64,000 nucleotides of DNA from Sphingobacteriales bacterium. Lineage in GTDB: Bacteria > Bacteroidota > Bacteroidia > Chitinophagales > Chitinophagaceae. The notes beneath the pieces were generated by a model. It was given only the letters and a program-made list of their open reading frames with translations, was not told the origin of the DNA and did not search any database. Of the stretch, positions 54,864 to 62,854 are shown piece by piece (position 1 is the first letter of the stretch; every line of letters starts with the position of its first letter). The DNA lies in the NCBI GenBank assembly GCA_003963365.1, contig RXJG01000004.1, positions 350,009 through 414,008 of the forward strand, in the 5' to 3' direction. Position numbers and translations under genes: made by a program.

Positions 54864-56033
54864 CCGTTTAGAATCATTCAAATAATTCGATAATAAAACC
54901 ACTCCCGGCTTTTTACCTTTTTCAAAACTTCCTAATTCATCATCCCATTGTAATGCTTTGGCTCCATTGATTGTTGCCCATTGCAAAATGGTTTCTAACG
55001 GCAGCGCAGGAAAATGCTGATGCATGGATTGAATTTCTTTGGTAATGCTCAACTGCCAGTTACTGCTGTAGCTGTCTGTTCCTAATGTAAGCTGAACATT
55101 ATTTTTCATCAGCATTTCAACAGGTGGTACTTTGTTTTCAATATAAAGGTTGGCATTTATGCAAAAACAATAAACCAGTTTGATGTTGTTGTTTGCCGCA
55201 TATTCATTGGCCCATTGCACATCTTCTTCGGGCATGTACGTATTGTGAATTAAAAAGATGGTTTGCCCGTTATTGAAATGAGGTAACACAGAACGAATAC
55301 TGCTTTTGCCTGTTATTGGAAAGGGTGATTGTTCAATTCCAAATATTTTAAACAGCTTTAAATAATCACCACCACCTGTTTTATACAATTCATCTTCGGC
55401 TGGATGTTCCTGGTTGTGAAGAGAGATGATTTGATTTTTTGTATTAGCATTTATCAGTTCAAAAGTTTTGGGACTGATGCTGTAAGGAGCATGAGGAACG
55501 AGAGATGACCGATGACCGATGGCTGATGACTGTAATGCACTTTCCAATTTTGATAGTACATTTTTATAGTGAGCAATATTTTCTTCCGCTCTTGCATCGG
55601 TAAAGCCGAGCACTTCTACAAAATTTTGCCAGCGGATACGGCTTTTACTTTTTACAGCAGCCGTATCGGCCGTATTACCAATATCGCCCACGGCTACAAT
55701 TCCATTCTCATACATTTCTTTTTCTGCTTCTATAATTCTTTGCTGAATTACTTCAGGCGAAAAGCCTCTTTTGGTAACAACGGAGCAGAGAAATTCAATT
55801 AAACCGGTTTGCGGTGGAATCACATCTTTCAAATGACTTAATTCCAAATGACAATGGCAATTGATTAAGCCCGGTGTTAAAATGCCATTAACGCTTTCAA
55901 TATTATCGCCCGCTTCTTCAGTGCTAACAATATCCAATACTTTCCCATGAGCATCGGTTACCAGCACATTGTTTTCATTAAGTAACTGATAGCCGTTAAA
56001 GAGTTGAGAAGCCCTGAATTTTCTTAATTCCAT
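54855..56033 (-). CDS. Metal-dependent amidohydrolase/deaminase
   Basis: 392 residues. Amidohydrolase superfamily: [12 protein letters not shown] metal motif, a later [16 protein letters not shown] and LGTDSYSSN. It resembles cytosine/aminofutalosine-deaminase-type enzymes (menaquinone by the futalosine route), but the exact reaction cannot be assigned. Residues about 168-177 are encoded by a tandem repeat (atcggtc units, 55504-55532). No signal peptide; cytoplasmic. Confidence 0.85.
   Translation of the reverse strand: MELRKFRASQLFNGYQLLNENNVLVTDAHGKVLDIVSTEEAGDNIESVNGILTPGLINCHCHLELSHLKDVIPPQTGLIEFLCSVVTKRGFSPEVIQQRIIEAEKEMYENGIVAVGDIGNTADTAAVKSKSRIRWQNFVEVLGFTDARAEENIAHYKNVLSKLESALQSSAIGHRSSLVPHAPYSISPKTFELINANTKNQIISLHNQEHPAEDELYKTGGGDYLKLFKIFGIEQSPFPITGKSSIRSVLPHFNNGQTIFLIHNTYMPEEDVQWANEYAANNNIKLVYCFCINANLYIENKVPPVEMLMKNNVQLTLGTDSYSSNWQLSITKEIQSMHQHFPALPLETILQWATINGAKALQWDDELGSFEKGKKPGVVLLSNYLNDSKRLI
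55504..55532 (-). repeat. Tandem ATCGGTC-type repeat inside the amidohydrolase
   Basis: Minus-strand cagtcatcagccatcggtca then tcggtcatc: three degenerate copies of (a)tcggtc/atcagcc in frame, encoding a short polar insert ([10 protein letters not shown]). It has the same style as other low-complexity repeats in the window. Confidence 0.6.
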
Positions 56034-56080
56034 GCAGTTGAATTCTTTTATTTTTGCACCCCGTCAGGCCCCGCAGCGAA

Positions 56081-56111
56081 CAGAACGATGAAGTGAGTGA
56101 CACAACAGCAG
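56081..56111 (+). repeat. Dispersed GAGTGACACAACAG repeat, copy C
   Basis: cagaacgatgaagtgagtga followed by cacaacagcagc, in the divergent gap between the amidohydrolase and prfA. It shares cagaacg and agtgagtgacacaacag with copy B, but is diverged in the middle and at the 3' end. Confidence 0.7.
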
Positions 56112-56155
56112 CTCAATAGTAGCAATGCCGCTGGGGCCATAAAATTAAATGAAAG

Positions 56156-57220
56156 ATGTTAGACAAATTAGAAGCGATAAAAGCAAGATTTGAAGATTTG
56201 GGTGTAGCGCTTACCAATCCGGAGATTGTGAGTGATAATAAAAGGTTTGCCCAAACGAGTAAAGAATACCGCAGCCTGGAAAAAATTGTAAAAGCTTATG
56301 ATGCGTACCGAAATGTGCTGAGTAATCTTGAATTTAATAAAGAAGTATTGAATGGTGATGACGATGAAATGCGGGAACTGGCAAAAGAAGAAATTCCGGG
56401 ACTGGAAGAAAGAAAGACAAAATTGGAAGCTGATATAAGAACATTGCTGATTCCCAAAGATCCACAGGATGAGAAGAATGCGATACTGGAAATTCGTGCT
56501 GGTACAGGTGGTGATGAAGCCAGTTTGTTTGCCGGTGATTTATTAAATATGTATTTACGTTACTGTACCGGCAAAGGCTGGAAGACGGCGATATTGAGTG
56601 AAAACCCCGGAACGGTTGGTGGTTATAAAGAGGTGCAGGTAGAAGTAGTGGGTGATGATGTATATGGAACTTTGAAATTTGAAAGTGGTGTACATCGTGT
56701 ACAAAGGGTGCCGGATACAGAAGCCAGTGGTCGTGTACATACATCTGCTGCAAGTGTGGCGGTGTTGCCAGAAGCTGAAGAAGTAGATTTTGAATTGAGG
56801 GAAAGCGACGTAAAAATGGAAACTTCCCGTAGCGGTGGCGCCGGTGGACAGAACGTAAACAAAGTGGAAACGAAAGTAATGCTGACGCATATTCCAACGG
56901 GAACCGTGGTAATTTGTCAAACAGAAAGAACACAGCTCGGCAACCGGGAAAAAGCAATGGGTATGCTGCGTACTAAATTATATGAAGAACAGGTGCGTAA
57001 GCAGGAAGAAGAAATTGCCCGTCATCGTAAAAGTATGGTGAGTACCGGTGACCGCTCAGCAAAGATTCGCACCTATAATTTTCCGCAGGGTCGTGTTACT
57101 GACCATCGTATTGGTTTAACGGTTTATAATTTAGATAGTGTGCTCAATGGAAACCTGCAGGAGTTTATTGATGCCCTGCAATTTGCTGAGAATGCGGAGA
57201 AGATGGCGACACAGAATTAA
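56156..57220 (+). CDS. prfA: Peptide chain release factor 1
   Basis: 354 residues. Recognises UAA and UAG stop codons. Motif P186-D187-T188 stands where E. coli RF1 has PAT. The catalytic GGQ (230-232) lies in [13 protein letters not shown]. Other marks: [35 protein letters not shown] and [21 protein letters not shown]. It follows the amidohydrolase divergently; the gap holds repeat copy C. Confidence 0.97.
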   Translation: MLDKLEAIKARFEDLGVALTNPEIVSDNKRFAQTSKEYRSLEKIVKAYDAYRNVLSNLEFNKEVLNGDDDEMRELAKEEIPGLEERKTKLEADIRTLLIPKDPQDEKNAILEIRAGTGGDEASLFAGDLLNMYLRYCTGKGWKTAILSENPGTVGGYKEVQVEVVGDDVYGTLKFESGVHRVQRVPDTEASGRVHTSAASVAVLPEAEEVDFELRESDVKMETSRSGGAGGQNVNKVETKVMLTHIPTGTVVICQTERTQLGNREKAMGMLRTKLYEEQVRKQEEEIARHRKSMVSTGDRSAKIRTYNFPQGRVTDHRIGLTVYNLDSVLNGNLQEFIDALQFAENAEKMATQN

Positions 57221-57370
57221 AAGACCCCTGACACCGGGAAGGTCAAATTATCAACCGGGTAAGTATTTTTCTTTAAGGAAAGCAACCTTTTACCTATCTT
57301 TTACTTCTCAATGTCAACTAAATTATTAATCACTTAAGCCCCGCAGGGGTTTGGGGCAAAATCAACCTTT

Positions 57371-57826
57371 ATGTTAGAAAATTTAATGGACCTCGTAAAA
57401 AACTTTGCTGGCGACAGTATCATCAACAATCCTGATATTCCTAATGAACATAATGATGCGGCGGTAGGGACCGTAAGTAATTCCATTGTGGATACTTTGA
57501 AAAACGCTATTGGCAACGGGAAATTATCTGATGTTACCAGTTTGCTTGGAGGACAGGGTGGTGATTTAAATTCAAACCCATTGGCACAAGATATTCATGG
57601 TAATGTTATATCAAACCTTATGGATAAGTTTAACTTAAACCATGGCCAGGCATCGGGTATAGCTGGTAACCTTATTCCCTCTGTATTGCAAAATCTCATT
57701 CACAAAACCAACGACCCCAATGATAAAAGTTTCGATTTGCAGGGAATTATTGGTTCATTAACCGGCGGTGGCGGAGGGGTGATTGGCGGATTGATGGATA
57801 AGGTGAAAGGTTTATTTGGTAATTAA
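57371..57826 (+). CDS. DUF937-like small protein
   Basis: 151 residues. Ala/Asn/Gly-rich helices with repeated SNSIVDTLKNAIGNGKLSDVTSLLGG and a Gly-rich C-terminus (SLTGGGGGVIGGLMDKVKGLFGN) resemble DUF937/YidB-type proteins. No signal peptide. Function is unknown. A terminator follows at 57851. Confidence 0.75.
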   Translation: MLENLMDLVKNFAGDSIINNPDIPNEHNDAAVGTVSNSIVDTLKNAIGNGKLSDVTSLLGGQGGDLNSNPLAQDIHGNVISNLMDKFNLNHGQASGIAGNLIPSVLQNLIHKTNDPNDKSFDLQGIIGSLTGGGGGVIGGLMDKVKGLFGN

Positions 57827-57850
57827 TCAACTGTAAGAACTATTTAAAGA

Positions 57851-57871
57851 AGCGGCCTAAAACGGGCCGCT
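57851..57871 (+). terminator. Terminator after the DUF937-like gene
   Basis: Stem agcggcc/ggccgct (7 bp, 7-base loop), followed by attttatt. Ends the DUF937-like transcript before the gene-free stretch. Confidence 0.7.
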
Positions 57872-58064
57872 ATTTTATTGGGATTTTAACGGCAATTGTC
57901 ATGAGATTTACCATGAAAAGCTACGTCCTGAAATAACTTTGTGGTTGAAAATTACCAAAAGAGTAAAAAAAGTTTATGATCGTACAATGAAGATGAGTAT
58001 TAACCGTTAGTTCAATAGCAGTTCTTTTAGAAAGGCCAGTTTGGCACGGTTTTTTTATCGTTAG

Positions 58065-58201
58065 TAATACTTTAACAAGCAGGCAGTAAACATTAGTAAC
58101 AGGTTTACGTCTATTACATAAAGACATTTAAAACAGTCAATTTTCTCATAAGCAGTTAGTTTTGGTAAGTGGCCCCGATTTTTATCGGGGCCTTTCTTTT
58201 G
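58065..58201 (+). ncRNA. Candidate small RNA, copy 1 of a tandem pair
   Basis: 137 bases ending in a strong terminator: ggccccgat/atcggggcc (9-bp stem, 4-base loop, 58171-58192) followed by tttctttt. About 60 bases before the hairpin (cagtcaattttctcataagc, agttagttttggtaag) are almost identical to copy 2. There is no open reading frame. The promoter is not clear. Function unknown; it could also be a duplicated leader or a repeat element. Confidence 0.5.
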
Positions 58202-58265
58202 TCATTACTTTGAGCGGTGGAAATTTTAATACATCCAATAAACACATTGACGTTTTAAGCCTTAA

Positions 58266-58402
58266 TAATATTTTAACAACCACAGAGTAAACATTGGTAA
58301 AAGTTTTGCGTCTATTACATACAAAGACATTAAGCAGTCAATTTTCTCATAAGCAGTTAGTTTTGGTAAGCGGCCCCGATTTCTATCGGGGCTTTTCTTT
58401 TG
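58266..58402 (+). ncRNA. Candidate small RNA, copy 2 of a tandem pair
   Basis: 137 bases aligning end to end with copy 1, offset by 201 bases, with scattered substitutions and two small indels in the 5' half. It ends in gccccgat/atcggggc (8-bp stem, 4-base loop, 58373-58392) then ttttcttttg. The loop has changed from tttt to ttct and one outer pair has been lost, while the stem core is kept. It stops 2 bases before the vanZ stop codon on the other strand. Confidence 0.5.
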
Positions 58403-58404
58403 AA

Positions 58405-58779
58405 CTATTTTAACTTACGCTTGCAATATAACCATCCAATAAAAGCTCCTGCACCATCAGCCATAATATCTTTTACTTCAAAGCTGCGGCTGGGCACCCA
58501 AAAATGCTGAATCACTTCCATCATTACTCCAAAAAGAATTCCTGCAATCATTAGTTTAAGCAACAAATTTTTTTTCTTGGAGACAGATTGATGTTTAGCA
58601 ACTAATGACCAAAGGATGACAAAGCTGGCAAACAGGAAAATATGAATCCATTTGTCTAAATAGATTTCTCCAAACCATTTTTTCTTTGGAAAGCTGCTGC
58701 CGGGAAGAATCAACAAAATAAAAATAGCTATTGTCCACAGCAAACCGGGCCAATAGCTATACCAGTATTTTTTAATCAT
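58405..58779 (-). CDS. VanZ-family small membrane protein
   Basis: 124 residues with about four membrane helices. VanZ-like motifs are DKWIHIFLFASFVILW and the conserved GVMMEVIQHFWVPSRSFEVKDIMADGAGAFIGW. The family's role is unclear apart from the low-level teicoplanin resistance of its namesake. It starts 5 bases after gcvH; the pairing gcvH-vanZ is common in Bacteroidota, as far as I recall. Confidence 0.9.
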   Translation of the reverse strand: MIKKYWYSYWPGLLWTIAIFILLILPGSSFPKKKWFGEIYLDKWIHIFLFASFVILWSLVAKHQSVSKKKNLLLKLMIAGILFGVMMEVIQHFWVPSRSFEVKDIMADGAGAFIGWLYCKRKLK

Positions 58780-58784
58780 AATAT

Positions 58785-59162
58785 TTAGCTAACCATTGCT
58801 GAATAAGCTTCAGCAGTCATCAATGCTTCTACGTCTGCCACATTATCTACCGTCATCTTTGCCATCCAGCCTTCACCATATGGGTCGTTATTTACTAATT
58901 CGGGGGCACTGTTTAAAGCAGGATTTACTTCTGTAATTGTTCCGCTTATTGGCAAAAACAAATCACTTACTGTTTTTACTGCTTCTACTGTTCCGAATAC
59001 AGATTCAGCACTCAAAGCTTTACCTACGGTTTCAATTTCTACATAAACGATATCACCTAATTCCCGTTGAGCAAAATCGGTAATGCCAATTGTAGCTACA
59101 TTGCCATCCAGTTTTATCCATTCATGGTCTTTGGTGTAACGAAGATTGTCAGGAAAATTCAT
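58785..59162 (-). CDS. gcvH: Glycine cleavage system H protein
   Basis: 125 residues. The lipoyl-accepting Lys63 sits in GTVEAVKTVSDL. Other marks are YTKDHEWIKLDG at the start and ITDFAQRELGDIVYVE. It shuttles the aminomethyl group between the P, T and L proteins, and may also take part in lipoate transfer. gcvP and gcvT are not in the window. Confidence 0.97.
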   Translation of the reverse strand: MNFPDNLRYTKDHEWIKLDGNVATIGITDFAQRELGDIVYVEIETVGKALSAESVFGTVEAVKTVSDLFLPISGTITEVNPALNSAPELVNNDPYGEGWMAKMTVDNVADVEALMTAEAYSAMVS

Positions 59163-59233
59163 ATGGAATCATTTAAAGTTACAAATATTCAAAAAATACG
59201 ACTGCGAAAATCAACCGCTCAAAAAAAAGCTTG

Positions 59234-59935
59234 TTATTTTCTTTTTACTAAACTCATTTTTATAATACGTACATCTTTTAAAGGACGGTCGCCTGCCTGT
59301 CTTCCGCTGGTGGGTACGGCTGCGATGCTGTCCAATACTTCAAAACCACTAACCAGTTCTCCAAATACCGTATATCCCTGGTCAAGATGTGGTGTGCCAC
59401 CGAGTGTTTTGTAAACAGCCCTGTGTTCTGCCGGTAATTTTCTTCCTTTTAAGCGATAGGTTTCAACTGAATCTAAACCAGCTTCTGTAAAAACTTTCCC
59501 CTGTACAATATAGAACTGGCTTCCACTGCTTGCCTTTTGCGGATTTACATCATCCCCTGTTCTGGCAGCGGCAATCACTCCTTTTTTATGAAATAAAGCA
59601 GAGCGAAATTCTGCAGGAACAGTATAGCCTGGTCCGCCTTCGCCTAATTGTTTCCCGGTCACAGCTCTTTTGCTGTCAGGATCGCCAGCCTGTATCATAA
59701 AATGATTGATGACACGATGAAATAGAACGCTGTCGTAAAAATGTTGTTTTACCAGTTTCAAAAAATTATCACGATGTAATGGAGTGGAATCAGATAATCG
59801 AACCACCATAGTGCCCATCGATGTTTCAATCAGCACATCTTTTTTCAAATCATTTTTGCGCAAACCATTGGAAAGTTTTGGATTACAGGAGAAGAAGGCA
59901 AAAGTGAAAATTAAAAAGTAAAAAAGATGCCTCAT
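59234..59935 (-). CDS. Cyclophilin-type peptidyl-prolyl isomerase lipoprotein
   Basis: 233 residues with a lipoprotein signal peptide (FFSC, Cys17). The cyclophilin domain (about 35-228) includes MGTMVVRLSDSTPLHRDNFLKLV, FHRVINHFMIQAGDP, GSQFYIVQG and YTVFGELVSGFEVLDSIA. It has long insertions compared with small cyclophilins (for example SVETYRLKGRKLPAEHRAVYK). It aids folding of envelope proteins. Not the FKBP-type GldI. Confidence 0.93.
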   Translation of the reverse strand: MRHLFYFLIFTFAFFSCNPKLSNGLRKNDLKKDVLIETSMGTMVVRLSDSTPLHRDNFLKLVKQHFYDSVLFHRVINHFMIQAGDPDSKRAVTGKQLGEGGPGYTVPAEFRSALFHKKGVIAAARTGDDVNPQKASSGSQFYIVQGKVFTEAGLDSVETYRLKGRKLPAEHRAVYKTLGGTPHLDQGYTVFGELVSGFEVLDSIAAVPTSGRQAGDRPLKDVRIIKMSLVKRK

Positions 59936-59965
59936 ATCATTTCATTGGTTATTGAGCAATGATAG

Positions 59966-60017
59966 TTGAGCATTGAGTATTTTTTCCCTGCTGCACAAAG
60001 TAATTTTCAATGCTCAA
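59966..60017. repeat. Inverted TTGAGCATTGA repeat
   Basis: Perfect 11-bp inverted repeat: ttgagcattga (59966-59976) and tcaatgctcaa (60007-60017), 30 bases apart, between the cyclophilin gene and the next minus-strand gene. The wider flanks contain more copies of attgagcaatg and caatgttcatt. Could form a hairpin in the transcript. Confidence 0.7.
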
Positions 60018-60027
60018 TGTTCATTTT

Positions 60028-60378
60028 TTAATCTAAAAATCCATTATTTTCAAAATACAACAGCACATGGTCTTTAATAAAATTCTCCTGCTCCACTAAG
60101 TTCATTGGCGCAATATGTTTCAGTTGTTTAAAATGCGGCCATCCATCTTCATCCACACTTTCCAGTTCATAATAACCGCTTTGGCTCAGTAAAGAACATA
60201 CCGCCACATGCATCAAATCCTGTTTTTGTTCTTTGGTATATTTCTCTTTTATTTCGCCAAATTCCTGCACACCTATTAAGAAAAGAAGGCTTTCCAAATC
60301 CGGTTTTTTCCCAAAGCGTTCCACCAGCTTGGCTTCCAGGTTTATCCAACGCACAAATAAATCGTCACTTGTTTGCAT
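60028..60378 (-). CDS. Conserved hypothetical protein
   Basis: 116 residues from the ATG at 60378 (MQTSDDLFVRWINLEAKL); a GTG nine codons upstream is less likely. Largely helical with many acidic residues (YELESVDEDGWPHF, FIKDHVLLYFENNGFLD). No signal peptide or membrane helix. I believe close relatives are widespread in Bacteroidota, but I do not recognise a function. Confidence 0.7.
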   Translation of the reverse strand: MQTSDDLFVRWINLEAKLVERFGKKPDLESLLFLIGVQEFGEIKEKYTKEQKQDLMHVAVCSLLSQSGYYELESVDEDGWPHFKQLKHIAPMNLVEQENFIKDHVLLYFENNGFLD

Positions 60379-60504
60379 AGTCGGCAAAATTAACGGCTTT
60401 TCCACTCATATGGCCGCTTAACAATCTTTTGTTGATAAAGCTTGTGGCAAAGTATTTGTTTCTCTTGGGTCTTTGTATTTTGCAACTTCTTTAAACAGAA
60501 ATAC

Positions 60505-61506
60505 ATGCTTAAAACCGCAGATGACATCCGGCAACTGAATGAACGCATCCAATCAGCCGGCACCTTTGTTGACCGCATTAAAACTGAAGTAGGAAAAGTA
60601 ATCGTTGGCCAGCCCTATATGATTGACCGGCTAATGATTGGCTTACTGAGCAACGGTCACGTTTTATTGGAAGGTGTTCCGGGACTGGCAAAAACATTAG
60701 CGATAAAATCTTTATCGCAGGCCACTCATGCCAAATTCAGCCGTATACAATTTACTCCCGATTTATTACCGGCCGACGTTATTGGTACAATGATATATAA
60801 CCAGCAACGTAATGAGTTTATGGTGCGTAAAGGCCCCATTTTTGCGAATTTTATTTTGGCGGATGAAATAAACCGTGCCCCGGCAAAAGTGCAGAGTGCT
60901 TTGCTGGAAGCGATGCAGGAAAAACAAGTAACCATCGGCGAAACTTCCTATAAGTTAGACGAACCATTTTTGGTACTGGCCACACAAAACCCATTGGAAC
61001 AGGAAGGAACTTATCCTTTGCCTGAAGCACAACAGGATCGTTTTATGCTGAAGGTAATTGTTGATTATCCAAAAAAGAATGAAGAACAGCTAATCATTCG
61101 TCAAAATACACAAAGTGGTCCGCAGGCTGAAGTAAGAGCAGTGGCTGCCTTGCAGGAAATAGCACAGGCAAAAGATTTGGTAAGACAAGTGTATATGGAT
61201 GAAAAGATTGAGAACTATATTCTCGATATTGTATTTGCCACCCGTGAGCCAGATAAATACAATCTTCCCAAATTAAAAGCATTGATTGCTTATGGTGGTT
61301 CGCCAAGGGCTTCTATCAATTTAGCCTTAGCATCAAAAGCCAATGCATTTTTAAATAAACGGGGTTATGTTATTCCCGAAGATGTACGCAGCATATCACA
61401 CGATGTATTGCGTCATCGTATTGGATTAACATACGAAGCAGAAGCAGAAAATATAAATGTTGAAGTTATTATTGATGATGTATTAAGAGCCATCAATGTT
61501 CCGTAG
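60505..61506 (+). CDS. moxR: MoxR-family AAA ATPase (bat operon)
   Basis: 333 residues from the ATG at 60505; a longer frame upstream has no family similarity. Walker A GVPGLAKT (about 57-64), Walker B ILADEINRA and the sensor segment ATQNPLEQEGTYPLPEAQQDRF are present. MoxR ATPases act with von Willebrand A-domain proteins as chaperones or assembly factors. It begins the bat operon here, followed by the S23 insertion and DUF58. Confidence 0.94.
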   Translation: MLKTADDIRQLNERIQSAGTFVDRIKTEVGKVIVGQPYMIDRLMIGLLSNGHVLLEGVPGLAKTLAIKSLSQATHAKFSRIQFTPDLLPADVIGTMIYNQQRNEFMVRKGPIFANFILADEINRAPAKVQSALLEAMQEKQVTIGETSYKLDEPFLVLATQNPLEQEGTYPLPEAQQDRFMLKVIVDYPKKNEEQLIIRQNTQSGPQAEVRAVAALQEIAQAKDLVRQVYMDEKIENYILDIVFATREPDKYNLPKLKALIAYGGSPRASINLALASKANAFLNKRGYVIPEDVRSISHDVLRHRIGLTYEAEAENINVEVIIDDVLRAINVP

Positions 61507-61524
61507 GAAAGATTACAGTTGGCG

Positions 61525-61976
61525 GTTGACAGATGACAGGAAGTGTGGACTGTGTTATTTAAAACCTTAAAACATATAATCATGACTAACTACAAAAGCC
61601 TTGATGCATGGAAAAAGGCAATGGAACTTGTGAAAGAAGTTTACTTGTTGACTAAATCTTTTCCTAAAGAAGAATTATATGCACTTACATCGCAAACAAA
61701 AAGAGCCGCAGTATCTATTCCCTCGAATATTGCGGAAGGAATGGGAAGAAATTATAAGAAAGATACCATACAATTTCTGCATATTTCAAGAGGTTCTGTT
61801 TATGAGTTAGAAACTTTGTTAAACATTGCAGTTATGGTAGAAATAATTACAGAAAAAAGGTTTAACGAAACCTGTTCAAAACTCGATGAAAGTATACGAA
61901 TATTGAATGGATTAATCACATATATTGAGAAATCGAATTTAAAATAACTGTCAACCGTAAACTGTCATCTGTCAAC
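61525..61976 (+). mobile_element. S23-gene cassette bounded by 15-bp inverted repeats (candidate)
   Basis: Left end gttgacagatgacag (61525-61539), right end ctgtcatctgtcaac (61962-61976), perfect inverted repeats. The cassette contains the S23-type gene and lies between moxR and DUF58, which are usually adjacent. No transposase is encoded and no target-site duplication is obvious, so movement is only inferred. The right end sits 6 bases before the DUF58 start codon. Confidence 0.45.
61582..61947 (+). CDS. S23/IVS-type four-helix-bundle protein
   Basis: 121 residues from the ATG at 61582 (MTNYKSLDAWKKAMELV). Family marks: LTSQTKRAAVSIPSNIAEGMGR, FLHISRGSVYELETLL, LDESIRILNGLITYIEKS. The family includes proteins encoded in 23S rRNA intervening sequences and the accessory protein Avd of diversity-generating retroelements. 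Free-standing copies have no established function. Here it interrupts the bat operon and has short inverted repeats at both sides. Confidence 0.92.
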   Translation: MTNYKSLDAWKKAMELVKEVYLLTKSFPKEELYALTSQTKRAAVSIPSNIAEGMGRNYKKDTIQFLHISRGSVYELETLLNIAVMVEIITEKRFNETCSKLDESIRILNGLITYIEKSNLK

Positions 61977-61981
61977 TATAA

Positions 61982-62854
61982 ATGTTAACAACCGAGGAAA
62001 TATTAAAAAAAGTTCGTGAGCTTGAAATAAAAAGCAAGCGACTCACCAATCATATGTTTACCGGTGAGTACCATACTGCTTTTAAAGGCAGAGGTATGAG
62101 CTTTAAGGAAGTAAGAGAATATCAGCCGGGAGATGATATACGGTTTATTGACTGGAATGTTTCTGCAAGGATGGGTCATGCATATAGTAAAATGTTTGAA
62201 GAAGAAAGAGAGTTGAGTGTTTTTTTACTGGTAGATGTAAGTGCCAGCTCATTATTTGGAACTGTACTTCAACGGAAAAAAGATTTAATAACAGAGATAT
62301 GTGCCGTTCTTTCTTTTTCTGCTGTCAATAATAATGATAAGGTTGGAGCCATTTTCTTTAGTGATATCATTGAAAAATATATCAAACCTCAAAAAGGTAA
62401 ACAGCATGTGCTGTATATCGTTCGTGAACTGCTGACAGAGCAACCAAAAAAAAAGGGAACTAACCTCAAAGAAGCTATCCGCTTTTTCAATAATTCATCC
62501 AGGAGAAAAAGTATTGTCTTTATCCTGAGTGATTTTATGGATAGTAATTACGAGGATGCCCTGAAAGTGGCAGCTAAAAAACATGATGTTATTGGTATTA
62601 AAGTATATGATAAAATGGATATGAGTATACCAGATCTTGGCTTGCTGCAAGTAGAAGATGCAGAAACAGGGAAGATGAGATGGATTGATACCAGTAACAA
62701 ACTGGTGCGATATAATTACGAACAGGAATTTCATAAACATAATGAACGGTGCAACGAAGCTTTTGTAAGAGCTGGTGCTGATTTGTTGCATATGACTGCG
62801 GGAGAAGATTATGTGAAAGTGCTGCAGAAATTTTTTATTAACCGTAGTAAATAA
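61982..62854 (+). CDS. DUF58 protein of the bat operon
   Basis: 290 residues. DUF58 signature EYQPGDDIRFIDWNVSARMG (about 43-62), followed by a von Willebrand A-like part (FLLVDVSASSLFG, IVFILSDFMD). In Bacteroides the bat operon is linked to aerotolerance. It acts with the MoxR ATPase, possibly on envelope complexes. It overlaps the next gene by one base. Confidence 0.92.
   Translation: MLTTEEILKKVRELEIKSKRLTNHMFTGEYHTAFKGRGMSFKEVREYQPGDDIRFIDWNVSARMGHAYSKMFEEERELSVFLLVDVSASSLFGTVLQRKKDLITEICAVLSFSAVNNNDKVGAIFFSDIIEKYIKPQKGKQHVLYIVRELLTEQPKKKGTNLKEAIRFFNNSSRRKSIVFILSDFMDSNYEDALKVAAKKHDVIGIKVYDKMDMSIPDLGLLQVEDAETGKMRWIDTSNKLVRYNYEQEFHKHNERCNEAFVRAGADLLHMTAGEDYVKVLQKFFINRSK

Larger units (their letters stand above)
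57872..58404. other. Gene-free stretch holding the tandem RNA-like repeats
   Basis: No supported protein-coding region is present; short frames on either strand have no start context or family match. The first 190 bases (57872-58064) are AT-rich, with a short gcca/tggc hairpin and T-run near 58037-58057. The rest is the two copies of a 137-base repeat described separately, with a 64-base spacer. Confidence 0.7.

Noticed and set aside
56334-56957. 207-codon frame rich in His, Leu and Phe opposite prfA
   Set aside because: Shadow of the conserved release factor core; no matching family.
58037-58057. gcca/tggc hairpin with T-run before the tandem repeats
   Set aside because: Only 4 paired bases, too weak to call a terminator or a third repeat copy.
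57921-58127. 68-codon minus-strand frame in the gap before vanZ
   Set aside because: It runs across the first RNA-like repeat and has no start context or similarity; likely chance.
59234-59935. Cyclophilin lipoprotein as GldI
   Set aside because: GldI is an FKBP-type isomerase; this protein has clear cyclophilin motifs.
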